Of a DNA stretch of 64,000 bases, positions 31,132-39,860 are shown piece by piece; the stretch's first letter is position 1, and the number at the start of each line of letters is the position of its first letter. The position numbers were made by a program, and so were the translations under genes. The stretch lies in contig NZ_MCBX01000044.1 in assembly GCF_001723685.1 (NCBI RefSeq), positions 124,001-188,000 on the forward strand, in the 5' to 3' direction. The stretch comes from Candidatus Marithrix sp. Canyon 246. Its GTDB lineage: Bacteria; Pseudomonadota; Gammaproteobacteria; Beggiatoales; Beggiatoaceae. Below the pieces are notes generated by a model, which worked only from the letters and a program-made list of their open reading frames with translations, was not told the DNA's origin and ran no database searches.

Positions 31132-31896
31132 ATGAGTAATTTTAATATGAAATATTTAGTTAAGTTTATGTTTATAGTATTATTGAGTACAAGTTCGTAT
31201 TCACAAGCCTATAGTAAGGCAGGTTCTTTTGATTATTATGTTTTAGCTCTTAGTTGGCAATCGGCTTTTTGTGAATATCGGCGTGGTAAACCAGCCTGTC
31301 GTTCTCAAAAGAAAAGTGATTTTAGTGCCTATAACTTTGTTTTACATGGACTTTGGCCAAATAAGAAGGGACGTAATGGTCATCGTTATGGTTATTGTAA
31401 TGTGTCTAAGTCTATCAAATGGAAGGATAAAAAAAGACGTTGGTGTAAGATGCCATCTTTGAATTTATCTAACAGTGTCAGAACGGATTTAAATAAATTT
31501 ATGCCGGGTACTATGTCATGTTTACAACGTCATGAGTGGTATAAACATGGTAGTTGTTCTGGTTTGTCAGAGAATAAGTATTATGAAGTATCTAATCGTT
31601 TGGTGGATTTGTTTTCAAAAACTAGTTTTAATAAATTAGTTGCTAATAATGCTGGTAATTATATTCGACGTTCTAAATTATTGAGGGCGTTTGATCAAGA
31701 ATTTGGTAAAGGTAGTCGCGCTTATTTGGGCTTAAAATGTAAAAGAGTTAGAGGTAAAAAATTGTTAACTGAAATTAGAATACGGTTACAAAAGGATTTA
31801 TCTAAGATTGATAATTTCAAAGATGTGTTACCAACACGAAGGTTTAAAACTATGCGTGGTAATTGTCCATCTCGTTTTAAGATTGATGCTTTATGA
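31132..31896 (+). CDS. Secreted ribonuclease T2 family protein
   Basis: The 254-aa precursor has an N-terminal signal peptide (MKYLVKFMFIVLLSTSSYS, starting at an internal ATG at 31147) and both catalytic blocks of the family: FVLHGLWP (CAS I) and HEWYKHGSC (CAS II), each with its histidine. At least six cysteines in the mature part fit disulfides. RNase T2 cleaves single-stranded RNA in the periplasm through a 2',3'-cyclic intermediate. Its TGA overlaps the ATG of the DndD-like gene (ATGA), so both are translated from one message although one product is exported and the other cytoplasmic. Confidence 0.88.
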   Translation: MSNFNMKYLVKFMFIVLLSTSSYSQAYSKAGSFDYYVLALSWQSAFCEYRRGKPACRSQKKSDFSAYNFVLHGLWPNKKGRNGHRYGYCNVSKSIKWKDKKRRWCKMPSLNLSNSVRTDLNKFMPGTMSCLQRHEWYKHGSCSGLSENKYYEVSNRLVDLFSKTSFNKLVANNAGNYIRRSKLLRAFDQEFGKGSRAYLGLKCKRVRGKKLLTEIRIRLQKDLSKIDNFKDVLPTRRFKTMRGNCPSRFKIDAL

Positions 31897-33842
31897 TTTT
31901 TGAAGAATTTGTATTAGAAAATGTTGGTATTTATAAGGGTCGTCATATTGTTAATTTGCTACCAGCTTCATCGAAAAAAGTTATTATTTTATTTGGTGGT
32001 TTGAATGGTAGTGGTAAAACGACTTTGTTAGAGGCTTTGCAATTGGTACTTTATGGTAAGTTTGCAAAGACTACGGTTAATTATTTAGATTATTTGGCGA
32101 AAATGATTAATCGTAATGTGGATCCTGTAGATGGAGCTAATTTGGAGTTACAATTTAGACATTTTAGAGAAGGTAAAGAAGAAGCGATTCGTATTCGTCG
32201 TTCATGGAGCTTGAATGGTAAGAATATTAAGGAAAGTGTTGAAGTTCAACGCGATGGAGTTTTAGATCCTGTGATTACTGAGCGTTGGTATGAATATGTT
32301 GAGGAATTTATACCGGCGCAAATTGCTAGTTTGTTTTTTTTCGATGGGGAAAAAATTGAGGCTTTTGCTAATCAAGATAAAGCGGCACTGTTGCTTAGGA
32401 TTGGTATTCAAGCCTTGTTGGGTTTGGATTTAGTTGATCGTTTAGATACTGATTTATTAACTATCGAACGTAAACGTAAAGCTCAACTTCAATCACAGCA
32501 AACGATTGATGAAATTATGGGCTTAGAAAAAGAACTTAAACAGTTGACAATTGAAAATAAAAATATTAAACAAGAAAAAACTGAAATTAAATTAAGTTTA
32601 AAAGATTTAAAAATTACACAAGATAAATTCAAAAAAGAATATCGTCGTGAAGGTGGGGAATTATTTGAGCAAAGACAGTTAATTGAAAATGATTTAATAA
32701 ATCGTAAACAACAATTATTGGAAAAGAATAAAGAGTTACGTGAGATTGCCACTGGTGATACTCCGTTGTTGTTGGTATCTGATTTGTTAAATCAAGTTGA
32801 TGAGCAGGTATCTTTAGAACAAGAAGTTGAACATATTGGTATGTTAAATCAAACTCTTATTAAGCGTGATAATGCAATATTGAAATTGTTAAAACAACAA
32901 CAAGTTGCTGGTTCTGCTTTATCTGTATTGAAAACATTTATAACAAAAGATAAAACTGAGCGTGAGGAAAAGTTAAAAACAGAATGTTATTTGAATCTTA
33001 ATAGTTCGGCATTAGTGCGTTTAGAGAGTTTAGGAGATATTAAAAAATCAACAAAAAAATTAATTAAACAAGCTCAAATATTAACTGATCAAATAGAAGC
33101 TTATGAACGGAAATTAGATAGTATTCCTGATCCTTCTAGTTTAGATGGTATTAATGAAAAATTAAAGAATATAAAAGCAGAGATTGAGCAAAAAGAGTTT
33201 AAATTAGAACAATTAATACAAGAATCAGAACGTCTTCAAAATGATATTGTACGTAAAAAAAATGTTTTAAATAAAACTTATGAAGATAATGCACGGGAAC
33301 AATTTATAAATGAAACTAAACGCCGAATATTAAAGCATTCTGAAACAGTACGTGAGACTTTAGAAAAATTTCGTATTGCTATGTTAAAAAAACATATTAA
33401 TAAATTAGAAAGTTTAATTTTAGATAGTTTTCAAAATTTAATTAGAAAAGAGAATTTTATTAGCGGTATAGAAATTAATCCTATGGATTATAGCTTTAAA
33501 CTTTATACAGGCAATAAGGAATCTTTAGCTACTGAGAATTTATCTGCTGGTGAAAGGCAGTTGTTAGCTGTTTCTATTTTATGGGGTTTAAGTAGAGCGT
33601 CTGGCAGACCATTGCCAGCTATTATTGATACGCCTTTAAGCCGCTTAGATGGTCAACATCGTCAGAATTTAGTTGAAAATTATTTTCCTCAAGCGAGTCA
33701 TCAAGTTATTTTGTTATCTACTGATGAAGAGATTAATAAGAAATATTATAAAGAATTAAAACCTGCTATTGGGCGCACTTATCATATTTGTTATGATGAG
33801 GAATTACAATCTTCTGTTTTTAAGACTGATTATTTGTTTTGA
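31893..33842 (+). CDS. dndD: DndD-like SMC/Rad50-type ATPase (orphan)
   Basis: The 649-aa protein has Walker A FGGLNGSGKTTLLEAL at about residues 33-48, a conserved IASLFFFDGEKIEAFA block, long coiled coil from about 200 to 510 without a CXXC zinc hook, the signature ENLSAGERQLLAVSILWGL (broken here for length) and Walker B LPAIIDTPLSRLDGQHR. The FFFDGEKIE and IQALLGLDLVDRL segments are typical of DndD, which works with DndB/C/E in DNA phosphorothioation. None of those genes is here, so phosphorothioation is unlikely to be encoded locally. Coupling to RNase T2 is unexplained. Confidence 0.75.
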   Translation: MIFEEFVLENVGIYKGRHIVNLLPASSKKVIILFGGLNGSGKTTLLEALQLVLYGKFAKTTVNYLDYLAKMINRNVDPVDGANLELQFRHFREGKEEAIRIRRSWSLNGKNIKESVEVQRDGVLDPVITERWYEYVEEFIPAQIASLFFFDGEKIEAFANQDKAALLLRIGIQALLGLDLVDRLDTDLLTIERKRKAQLQSQQTIDEIMGLEKELKQLTIENKNIKQEKTEIKLSLKDLKITQDKFKKEYRREGGELFEQRQLIENDLINRKQQLLEKNKELREIATGDTPLLLVSDLLNQVDEQVSLEQEVEHIGMLNQTLIKRDNAILKLLKQQQVAGSALSVLKTFITKDKTEREEKLKTECYLNLNSSALVRLESLGDIKKSTKKLIKQAQILTDQIEAYERKLDSIPDPSSLDGINEKLKNIKAEIEQKEFKLEQLIQESERLQNDIVRKKNVLNKTYEDNAREQFINETKRRILKHSETVRETLEKFRIAMLKKHINKLESLILDSFQNLIRKENFISGIEINPMDYSFKLYTGNKESLATENLSAGERQLLAVSILWGLSRASGRPLPAIIDTPLSRLDGQHRQNLVENYFPQASHQVILLSTDEEINKKYYKELKPAIGRTYHICYDEELQSSVFKTDYLF

Positions 33843-34086
33843 AAATAACTTCAATAGTCTTTCCTTGTTCTTCAACTAATTCTCGTTTTCCGACTGCTTC
33901 CCAGTTTTTAATTGGCTTTTATAAGTGTTTAGATGCACTTGATAATTTGTAGTTAAGTATAATAGTATTAAGTACAGCGAATTACGTGGACAAACAAATT
34001 ATTTAAATTAAACCAACAATTGGGTTGTGAGACATTATCAACATGGCAAGTTAATAAATTTGTATTGCCAGAATCAAATCCTGTAG
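33843..34086. other. Degenerate intergenic DNA
   Basis: No intact gene. The minus strand at about 33845-33925 reads KPIKNWEAVGKRELVEEQGK, which looks like a coding remnant but is too short to assign. Confidence 0.35.
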
Positions 34087-34287
34087 ATTCCTGCTGGGAA
34101 GTTTAATATGGGAGATAAGAAGCATGAAGTATCAGTTGATAAATTTGCTATGGGGATTTATCCGGTTACTTTTGCGACTAAGGCAAATTATAATAGCTGC
34201 TTACATGCAATCCCTGTAGTTGTTTTTTGTTTTGGATTTAGTACAACGGATTTACGGAATAAACGGATTTCTATTATTTTAGAATAA
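34087..34287 (+). pseudogene. Remnant of a formylglycine-generating-enzyme (SUMF1) domain
   Basis: The frame reads IPAGKFNMGDKKHEVSVDKF and AMGIYPVTF, the conserved opening of FGE-sulfatase domains (G-x-F-x-M-G, then V-x-v-x-x-F-x-x-G-x-Y-x-V-T). Homology stops after about 30 residues and the frame then runs into the palindromic repeat at 34241-34327. No start codon is near the beginning. The rest of the domain is missing, so this is a decayed fragment. Confidence 0.6.
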
Positions 34288-34327
34288 TAATTCGTTTATT
34301 TTCGTTTATTCCGTAAATCCGTTGTAC
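34241..34327. repeat. Palindromic repeat element with 25-bp inverted arms
   Basis: Left arm gtacaacggatttacggaat (34241-34265) and its reverse complement (34303-34327) form a perfect 25-bp stem around a 37-nt loop. The left arm recurs at 41743-41768 and 42231-42256, and a variant with both arms at 41871-41932. It looks like a small non-autonomous mobile element. Confidence 0.75.
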
Positions 34328-34346
34328 TATAAATTGTAGGAAGTTT

Positions 34347-34394
34347 GGAGTTCAAAGCGCAGCTTTGTAAAATCAAAGCTTTGCTTTGAACTCC
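34347..34394. repeat. Hairpin with 12-bp arms
   Basis: ggagttcaaagc at 34347-34358 pairs with gctttgaactcc at 34383-34394; the inner sequences (agctttg / caaagct) extend the pairing. Together with the element just upstream it fills the gap between the FGE remnant and the SDR gene. Confidence 0.55.
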
Positions 34395-34479
34395 TGATTG
34401 ATAAAAAAGTTCATGATTAGTTGATTGATCATAGATTTTACTTTAAACTAGGCACTTTATAATATAAATTAATACGATT

Positions 34480-35592
34480 ATGAATATATTATTAACCGGT
34501 GCCAGTGGTTTTGTTGGTCAAAATTTATTATCAGCCTTAGTTAGTGATGGGCATAAAGTAGTTGCTTGTGTTCGAGATACTAAAAAATGGCAAGCGCGTT
34601 TTCCTGAAATTGAGTGTTTAGCATGTGATTTCACTAAGGATCATTCTCCTGATGTTTGGGTTCCACGTTTAAAAAATATTGATCTTGTTATTAATGCTGT
34701 TGGAATTATTGTTGAAACCCGCTCTCAAAGTTTTGAGAATATACATACAAAAGCTCCAGTGGCTTTATTCACAGCGGCAAAACAAGTTGGTATTAATAAA
34801 ATCTTACAAATCTCAGCATTAGGTGCTGATGACAATGCCGAAACTCCTTATCATATTACTAAACGTGCCGCTGATGATGCATTAAAAAGTTTGAAACTAA
34901 ATAGCGTCATCTTTTATCCATCTATGGTAATTGGGCGCGGTGGTGATAGTACAACATTGTTTTCTGCAATGGCAAGCCTACCAATTATGCCAATCATAGG
35001 CAAAGGAGATCAACAATTACAGCCAATTCACATTGATCACTTAAAAGCTAACCTATTAGAATTATTAAAAAATTGGCCTACTGAGGCTAAGAGTTTTGAA
35101 TTAGTAGGCGCGAAACCAATAAGTTTACTCAACTTATTTGCCTTACTAAGAAAATGGTTACAAATGAAGCCAACATTGGCTTTCTTTATTCCCATAATAT
35201 TAATGAAATTTTCTGCCGCTCTGAATGATCGTTTAAATTTTGGTCCACTTACTACTGATAATTTAAAAATGCTGCTAGCCGGTAATTGCGGTAATCCAAC
35301 TCCAATAAGCGAAGTAACCGGTATAAAACCTAAGAGCATAGAAGAAAGTTTACAACAAACACCTGTCACCAGTGCCGATATTTGGCACGCCCGCTTAATT
35401 TTCTTGCAGCCATTATTAAGAATAAGTATTGCTTTAGCATGGATAGTAGTAGCCTTACATTTGTTATTGATAATAACTTATACAGAAATAATGATGTGGA
35501 TAATGCCAGTATTATGGCTAGAATTTTTTAGTCCAATCTATTTGTTGTTAATTGTTGCGACACTTATTATGTTAGTGTTGAAAGATAAATAG
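34480..35592 (+). CDS. NAD(P)-binding SDR protein with shortened DoxX-like membrane tail
   Basis: The 370-aa protein begins with an atypical SDR/NmrA Rossmann domain (LLTGASGFVGQNLL, KILQISALGADD, YHITKRAADD) related to the complex I NDUFA9-like group. After about residue 300 come hydrophobic segments (LQPLLRISIALAWIVVALHLLL and further). Homologs I recall end in a DoxX-like four-helix domain of about 120 residues starting LQPLLR; here only about 65 remain, and the tail ATLIMLVLKDK matches the very end. The middle of the membrane domain seems deleted in frame. Function unknown, probably redox or quinone-associated at the membrane. Confidence 0.65.
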   Translation: MNILLTGASGFVGQNLLSALVSDGHKVVACVRDTKKWQARFPEIECLACDFTKDHSPDVWVPRLKNIDLVINAVGIIVETRSQSFENIHTKAPVALFTAAKQVGINKILQISALGADDNAETPYHITKRAADDALKSLKLNSVIFYPSMVIGRGGDSTTLFSAMASLPIMPIIGKGDQQLQPIHIDHLKANLLELLKNWPTEAKSFELVGAKPISLLNLFALLRKWLQMKPTLAFFIPIILMKFSAALNDRLNFGPLTTDNLKMLLAGNCGNPTPISEVTGIKPKSIEESLQQTPVTSADIWHARLIFLQPLLRISIALAWIVVALHLLLIITYTEIMMWIMPVLWLEFFSPIYLLLIVATLIMLVLKDK

Positions 35593-35940
35593 GAATACGA
35601 ATTGCATATTAACAATCATAATGTATTTTATATAAAATATATTATTAGCTTATATTACATATATTATATTTTTAAATGACTATTATGCAATATAAAATAT
35701 AATTTGTTTATAAAAAATAATATTTTAGCATATTCAAAATATTAAAAAAAACTGCCAATATTTTGACAACTATGTCATTTTAACATCACTATATAGTTAT
35801 CATTCTTAATAATAACTATATAGTGATATAATATATATTATTGTTTTTTAAAATACTATTTTGCATAGTAAAATAATTGGAACAATTTATGAATGATTGC
35901 GGACTAATTAATTACTTAACTAATATAGGTAAATCATATT
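35593..35940. other. AT-rich intergenic region with a 16-bp-arm stem-loop
   Basis: No gene is seen. Perfect arms atcactatatagttat (35785-35800) and ataactatatagtgat (35812-35827) enclose an 11-nt loop. It could be an operator for the downstream secreted protein gene or a terminator-like structure for the SDR gene, although no T-run follows directly. Confidence 0.5.
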
Positions 35941-38520
35941 ATGTTCCACATACCTTTTATCTATTTACTAGGCTTTTTAATTACCATTTCTTCTTGCATA
36001 ATGGTATTGAATGTTGACAAACAGGAAGAGAATGATAATCCTGTGGCAACTATGAGCCAAGAAAATAAATTTGAAAATAAACTTCATAATAATCAATTTT
36101 TCTCGAAACCCTTATCAAATGAGTTAGTAGATCAGAAACAATCTTCTACTAGCAAAACATTTCTTCAAACTCGTGATATTAAGCATGTTAATAATATCCA
36201 GTCAGCCGTTGGTACTAATCTCAATAACATTAATGATTGGTCTTCAGAATTAAGTTTTATTGACGCTTTTAAAACTTCCAGACCATGGATTACTCAATGC
36301 GTGGAGGGCGAACAAGCTGATTGTTCTTCTGAAAAATCTTGGAATACTGAGGAAGCTGATCAATTAGATTTAGATCAACATGGTTGGGTACGTTCTTTAC
36401 CAGCTCCAACTGATAAACCAACTTATTGGTTTGTTGGTACTTTATTATTCAGTAGTCTTGATGGGCATTATCCAGCCGGACAATATATTGTATTGTATGA
36501 TGGTGAGGGTACAATTGAATATGATTTTTCCGCTCAGAAAAATGATAAAGCTTCTCGTCCCGGTCGTGATGTAATTAATGTTACTCCTAATGATGATGGT
36601 ATTTATATTAAAATAACTGCAACTGATCCTAATAAAAATGGAAATTATATTCGTAACATTCGCGTTATTTTGCCGAATCATGAATCTATGTATCATCAAA
36701 ATCAAGTATTTTATCCAAATTTTTTGGAACAAATTAAACACTTTAAAGTGTTAAGATTTATGAATTGGATGAATACTAATGGTTCTACTGAAGAAAAATG
36801 GCAACAACGAACTACAATAGCTGATGCACGTTGGAGTGGAGATGATGAATCGGCACCTTTAGAAGTTATGGTAAAATTATCCAACTTAAATAATTCTGAT
36901 CCTTGGTTTAATATGCCACATCAGGTAGATGATGAATATATACAGAATTTTGCGAGCTTAGTTAAAACTAATTTATCTCCTAATTTGAAAGTTTATGTTG
37001 AATATTCTAATGAAGTTTGGAATTCAATGTTTGAGCAAGCTTCTTGGGTAGAAGAACAAGCTTCAAAGGAATGGGATCAAGCATATCCTGATGTAGATTC
37101 TTATACCAAACGTTTGAATTGGTTTGGTAAACGCACTGCGCAAATTTGTGATATTTGGAAAAAAGTTTGGGCGGAAAATTCAGAACGAGTAATATGTGTA
37201 ATGGCAACCCAAGCAAGTAATGAATGGAGTATTACAGAAATTTTAAATTGTCCATTATGGAAACAAGAAGCTCCATGTTATCGTCATGGTATCAATGCTG
37301 TTGCAATTGCACCTTACTTTGGTTATTACCTTGGACTTCCTCAACATGAACAAGAAGTTACAGCATGGACTAAAGAGGCTGATGGTGGTTTAAATAAATT
37401 ATTTCAAGAATTACAATATGGTGGGATTTTAAACCATGAAACATCTGGTGGCGCATTACAAGATTCTGCGAATCATATAGAAGATACAGCTAATGTTACA
37501 AAGAAAATGGGTTTAGATCTGATAGCTTATGAAGGAGGGCAGCATTTAGTTGGTGTACAAAATGTTATTAATAATGAAGCTATAACTGAATTATTTATAA
37601 ATGCTAATCGTGATCCACGTATGGGAAAATTATATACAGAATATTTGAATATGTGGAAAGCAAAAGGTGGTAATTTATTTGTTCATTATACTAATTGTCG
37701 TAGTTCTAGTAAATGGGGTAGCTGGGGTACATTGGAATATATGGATCAAGTTACTACTCCTAAGTATGAAGCTTTATTAAAGTTTATAGGAGAAAGTCGT
37801 AAATCTATTCTTCAACCGCAATCATTTAATAAATTCAAATCTTTAGCTCCTGTTTCTAGTTCTTCTGTAAAAAATACTCATGAGTTTACAAAACTTACAA
37901 CATCATCGGTGTTGTCGTATTCTTTCACGGCTTATGATATTAAGCCGTTAAATTTGGCTAGTAATCAGGATGACTTATTTTGGTTACAGAAGCAATTGGA
38001 AACTTTTGAGCAAAGTGAAGAGTATAATAAGGCTGTGGCAGCAGCTTTATTTGCTAATGCTACACGCTTATCAGCTATGTATGATGTGAATTTAGCCGCT
38101 GATTATTTAAATCGCGCTGAACAGGCTTGGTTACAGAGTCAGTCAGAGGGTGAGGATATAAAGTTATGGGCAGCCGCTGAATTGTATCGTGTAACTGGTG
38201 ATAAATCTTATCAGCAATATTTTGAGCAGCAATGGAATCAGAATGTTGTTCCGCAGACTCAATTTTATAAACGCGCCATTTGGGCTTATTATCAAAGCAA
38301 TTGGGAGAATGTTAATTTTCAAATACAAGTTGCTATTTCTGAGCATATTTTACAAGAGGCAGACGAATTTCTTGCGCATTCTCAGGAACAAACTAGTATC
38401 GAAACTGAGTTTGATAAAACTTTTACTTTGCTACAGGCTTGGGCGATAAGCGATAATGGCAGTTATCGCGATATTGCTTTAAGCTCTTTGCAAACTATAA
38501 TTCAACCTTATTTATCATAA
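35941..38520 (+). CDS. Large secreted glycoside-hydrolase-like protein with helical C-terminal region
   Basis: The 859-aa protein has an N-terminal signal or lipoprotein signal (IYLLGFLITISSC). About residues 70-240 look like a beta-sandwich module. About 250-620 resemble the cellulase/mannanase-like proteins often annotated as cellulose-binding, with VLRFMNWM, PWFNMPHQVDDEY and the acid/base-type motif VEYSNEVWN (Glu about residue 358). From about 670 to the end there are alpha-helical repeats rich in Ala, Glu and Gln (YNKAVAAALFANATRLSAMY, AADYLNRAEQAWL) resembling the all-alpha barrel of other glycosidases or TPR. Likely acts on an extracellular or own polysaccharide. No partner genes are adjacent. 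Confidence 0.6.
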   Translation: MFHIPFIYLLGFLITISSCIMVLNVDKQEENDNPVATMSQENKFENKLHNNQFFSKPLSNELVDQKQSSTSKTFLQTRDIKHVNNIQSAVGTNLNNINDWSSELSFIDAFKTSRPWITQCVEGEQADCSSEKSWNTEEADQLDLDQHGWVRSLPAPTDKPTYWFVGTLLFSSLDGHYPAGQYIVLYDGEGTIEYDFSAQKNDKASRPGRDVINVTPNDDGIYIKITATDPNKNGNYIRNIRVILPNHESMYHQNQVFYPNFLEQIKHFKVLRFMNWMNTNGSTEEKWQQRTTIADARWSGDDESAPLEVMVKLSNLNNSDPWFNMPHQVDDEYIQNFASLVKTNLSPNLKVYVEYSNEVWNSMFEQASWVEEQASKEWDQAYPDVDSYTKRLNWFGKRTAQICDIWKKVWAENSERVICVMATQASNEWSITEILNCPLWKQEAPCYRHGINAVAIAPYFGYYLGLPQHEQEVTAWTKEADGGLNKLFQELQYGGILNHETSGGALQDSANHIEDTANVTKKMGLDLIAYEGGQHLVGVQNVINNEAITELFINANRDPRMGKLYTEYLNMWKAKGGNLFVHYTNCRSSSKWGSWGTLEYMDQVTTPKYEALLKFIGESRKSILQPQSFNKFKSLAPVSSSSVKNTHEFTKLTTSSVLSYSFTAYDIKPLNLASNQDDLFWLQKQLETFEQSEEYNKAVAAALFANATRLSAMYDVNLAADYLNRAEQAWLQSQSEGEDIKLWAAAELYRVTGDKSYQQYFEQQWNQNVVPQTQFYKRAIWAYYQSNWENVNFQIQVAISEHILQEADEFLAHSQEQTSIETEFDKTFTLLQAWAISDNGSYRDIALSSLQTIIQPYLS

Positions 38521-38677
38521 TAGATGCAACTGTTATTCCATCTTTTATGATTATTTATCATAATTCATAAATTTATATTGGTATTTATGCAAACACTAGT
38601 CCAAAATATTCTTTACAAACAATTTTTATTTTAGTATAATAAGCATACTTTTAATATAAGATAAGAGGAATTGAGCT

Positions 38678-39229
38678 ATGAAATATAAATCCATAGGAAT
38701 TTTAACATTATGTTACACATTCAATAGTTTTGCTGGAGATAATGTCATTATTTATGACCAAGTGCCGACTAAGGCGCAATTACTTAGAGATTTAATGCCA
38801 TACCAACCGGTTATGACCAGAAGTTTTGGTAGAACTCGTTCAATATCTCCTTCACCATGCAATATGCCTAATTTCCAAGACAAAATCGTTGGAATAACTA
38901 TTAGATTTAAAGTCAATCAATTTAACTTGACACCTAAAGCTCGTGAATTTGCTGATCTTTTGGGTGATGTTCTTGCCGCTGATCAGTTATTAGCTTGCGA
39001 TTTTGAAATTGAGGGTCATACAGATAGCTCTGGTCGTGCCTATCATAATACACGGCTTTCCAAGCAACGTGCCAATACTGTTGTATCTTATTTAATTAAT
39101 GCACATAGTATTAATCCAGCGCGTCTCAAAGCTAAGGGCTATGGAGAATATAGATTGTTAAATGGCAAAAAGTATTCTACCAATCCTATAAATCGACGTG
39201 TGCAAATCAGAAATGTAGGAAAGTTTTAA
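38678..39229 (+). CDS. Small exported OmpA-domain protein, copy 1
   Basis: The 183-aa precursor has a signal peptide (CYTFNSFA cleavage region), a short linker with LLRDLMP and a C-terminal OmpA-like domain (FEIEGHTDSSGRAYHNTRLS, KQRANTVVSYL, NRRVQIRNVG). A GAGGA ribosome binding site precedes the ATG. The next gene begins at the base after its stop and encodes a paralog, so the pair arose by tandem duplication. Confidence 0.8.
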   Translation: MKYKSIGILTLCYTFNSFAGDNVIIYDQVPTKAQLLRDLMPYQPVMTRSFGRTRSISPSPCNMPNFQDKIVGITIRFKVNQFNLTPKAREFADLLGDVLAADQLLACDFEIEGHTDSSGRAYHNTRLSKQRANTVVSYLINAHSINPARLKAKGYGEYRLLNGKKYSTNPINRRVQIRNVGKF

Positions 39230-39820
39230 ATGAAGATTTATCAATCTATCCTGTTTTTGGCATTATGTTATACATTTAATAGTTTTGCTGATGATGTAAA
39301 AATGTATGATGGAATGCCTAGCAAGGCAGATTTGCTTAGGGATTTAATGCCACCCCAACCTATGCACTCTGAGCCTACACCGCCTATATCTAAGATTCCT
39401 ACTAAGCCTGTACAATCAGTGCGTGATCCAAAACCTAGTTCAATTTGTAGTACGCCTAATTTCAAAGCAAAAAGTGTGGGAATACTCATTCAGTTTAAAC
39501 GCGGTTCGTCTTGGTTAACAAGGCAAGGTCGTCAATATGCTGATCTTTTGGCTCAAGTTCTTTCCACAGATCAATTACTTGATTGTGATTTTGAAATTGA
39601 GGGTCATACTGATGCTTCGGGTTCTTGGGCTGCTAATAAAAGGCTATCCAGAAAACGTGCTCAAAGAGTTACAAATTATTTGATTTGGAAGCACAAGATT
39701 AGTAGATCACGTCTCAAAGCTATAGGCTATGGAGAAGAGAAGTTATTAGAAGCTTATCCTTCTTGGCACCCTAAACATCGACGTGTACAAGTTAGAAATG
39801 TTGGTAAGTTTAAAAGATAG
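39230..39820 (+). CDS. Small exported OmpA-domain protein, copy 2
   Basis: The 196-aa protein shares the signal peptide end (CYTFNSFA), the KADLLRDLMP segment and the OmpA domain (FEIEGHTDASGSWAANKRLS) with the preceding gene. Its linker is longer and Pro-rich. It likely binds peptidoglycan in the periplasm. A bidirectional terminator follows. Confidence 0.8.
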   Translation: MKIYQSILFLALCYTFNSFADDVKMYDGMPSKADLLRDLMPPQPMHSEPTPPISKIPTKPVQSVRDPKPSSICSTPNFKAKSVGILIQFKRGSSWLTRQGRQYADLLAQVLSTDQLLDCDFEIEGHTDASGSWAANKRLSRKRAQRVTNYLIWKHKISRSRLKAIGYGEEKLLEAYPSWHPKHRRVQVRNVGKFKR

Positions 39821-39823
39821 ATA

Positions 39824-39860
39824 AATAATAAAACCGCGTTTATGCGGTTTTATTATTTTT
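39824..39860. terminator. Bidirectional terminator
   Basis: Arms aataataaaaccgc (39824-39837) and gcggttttattatt (39844-39857) form a perfect 14-bp stem with a T-run on each strand. It lies between the convergent OmpA pair and the kinase gene, whose stop it overlaps. Confidence 0.85.

Noticed and set aside
31893..33842. A complete DNA phosphorothioation (Dnd) system
   Set aside because: Only the DndD-like ATPase is present; no cysteine desulfurase, DndC, DndB or DndE homolog lies within 10 kb on either side.
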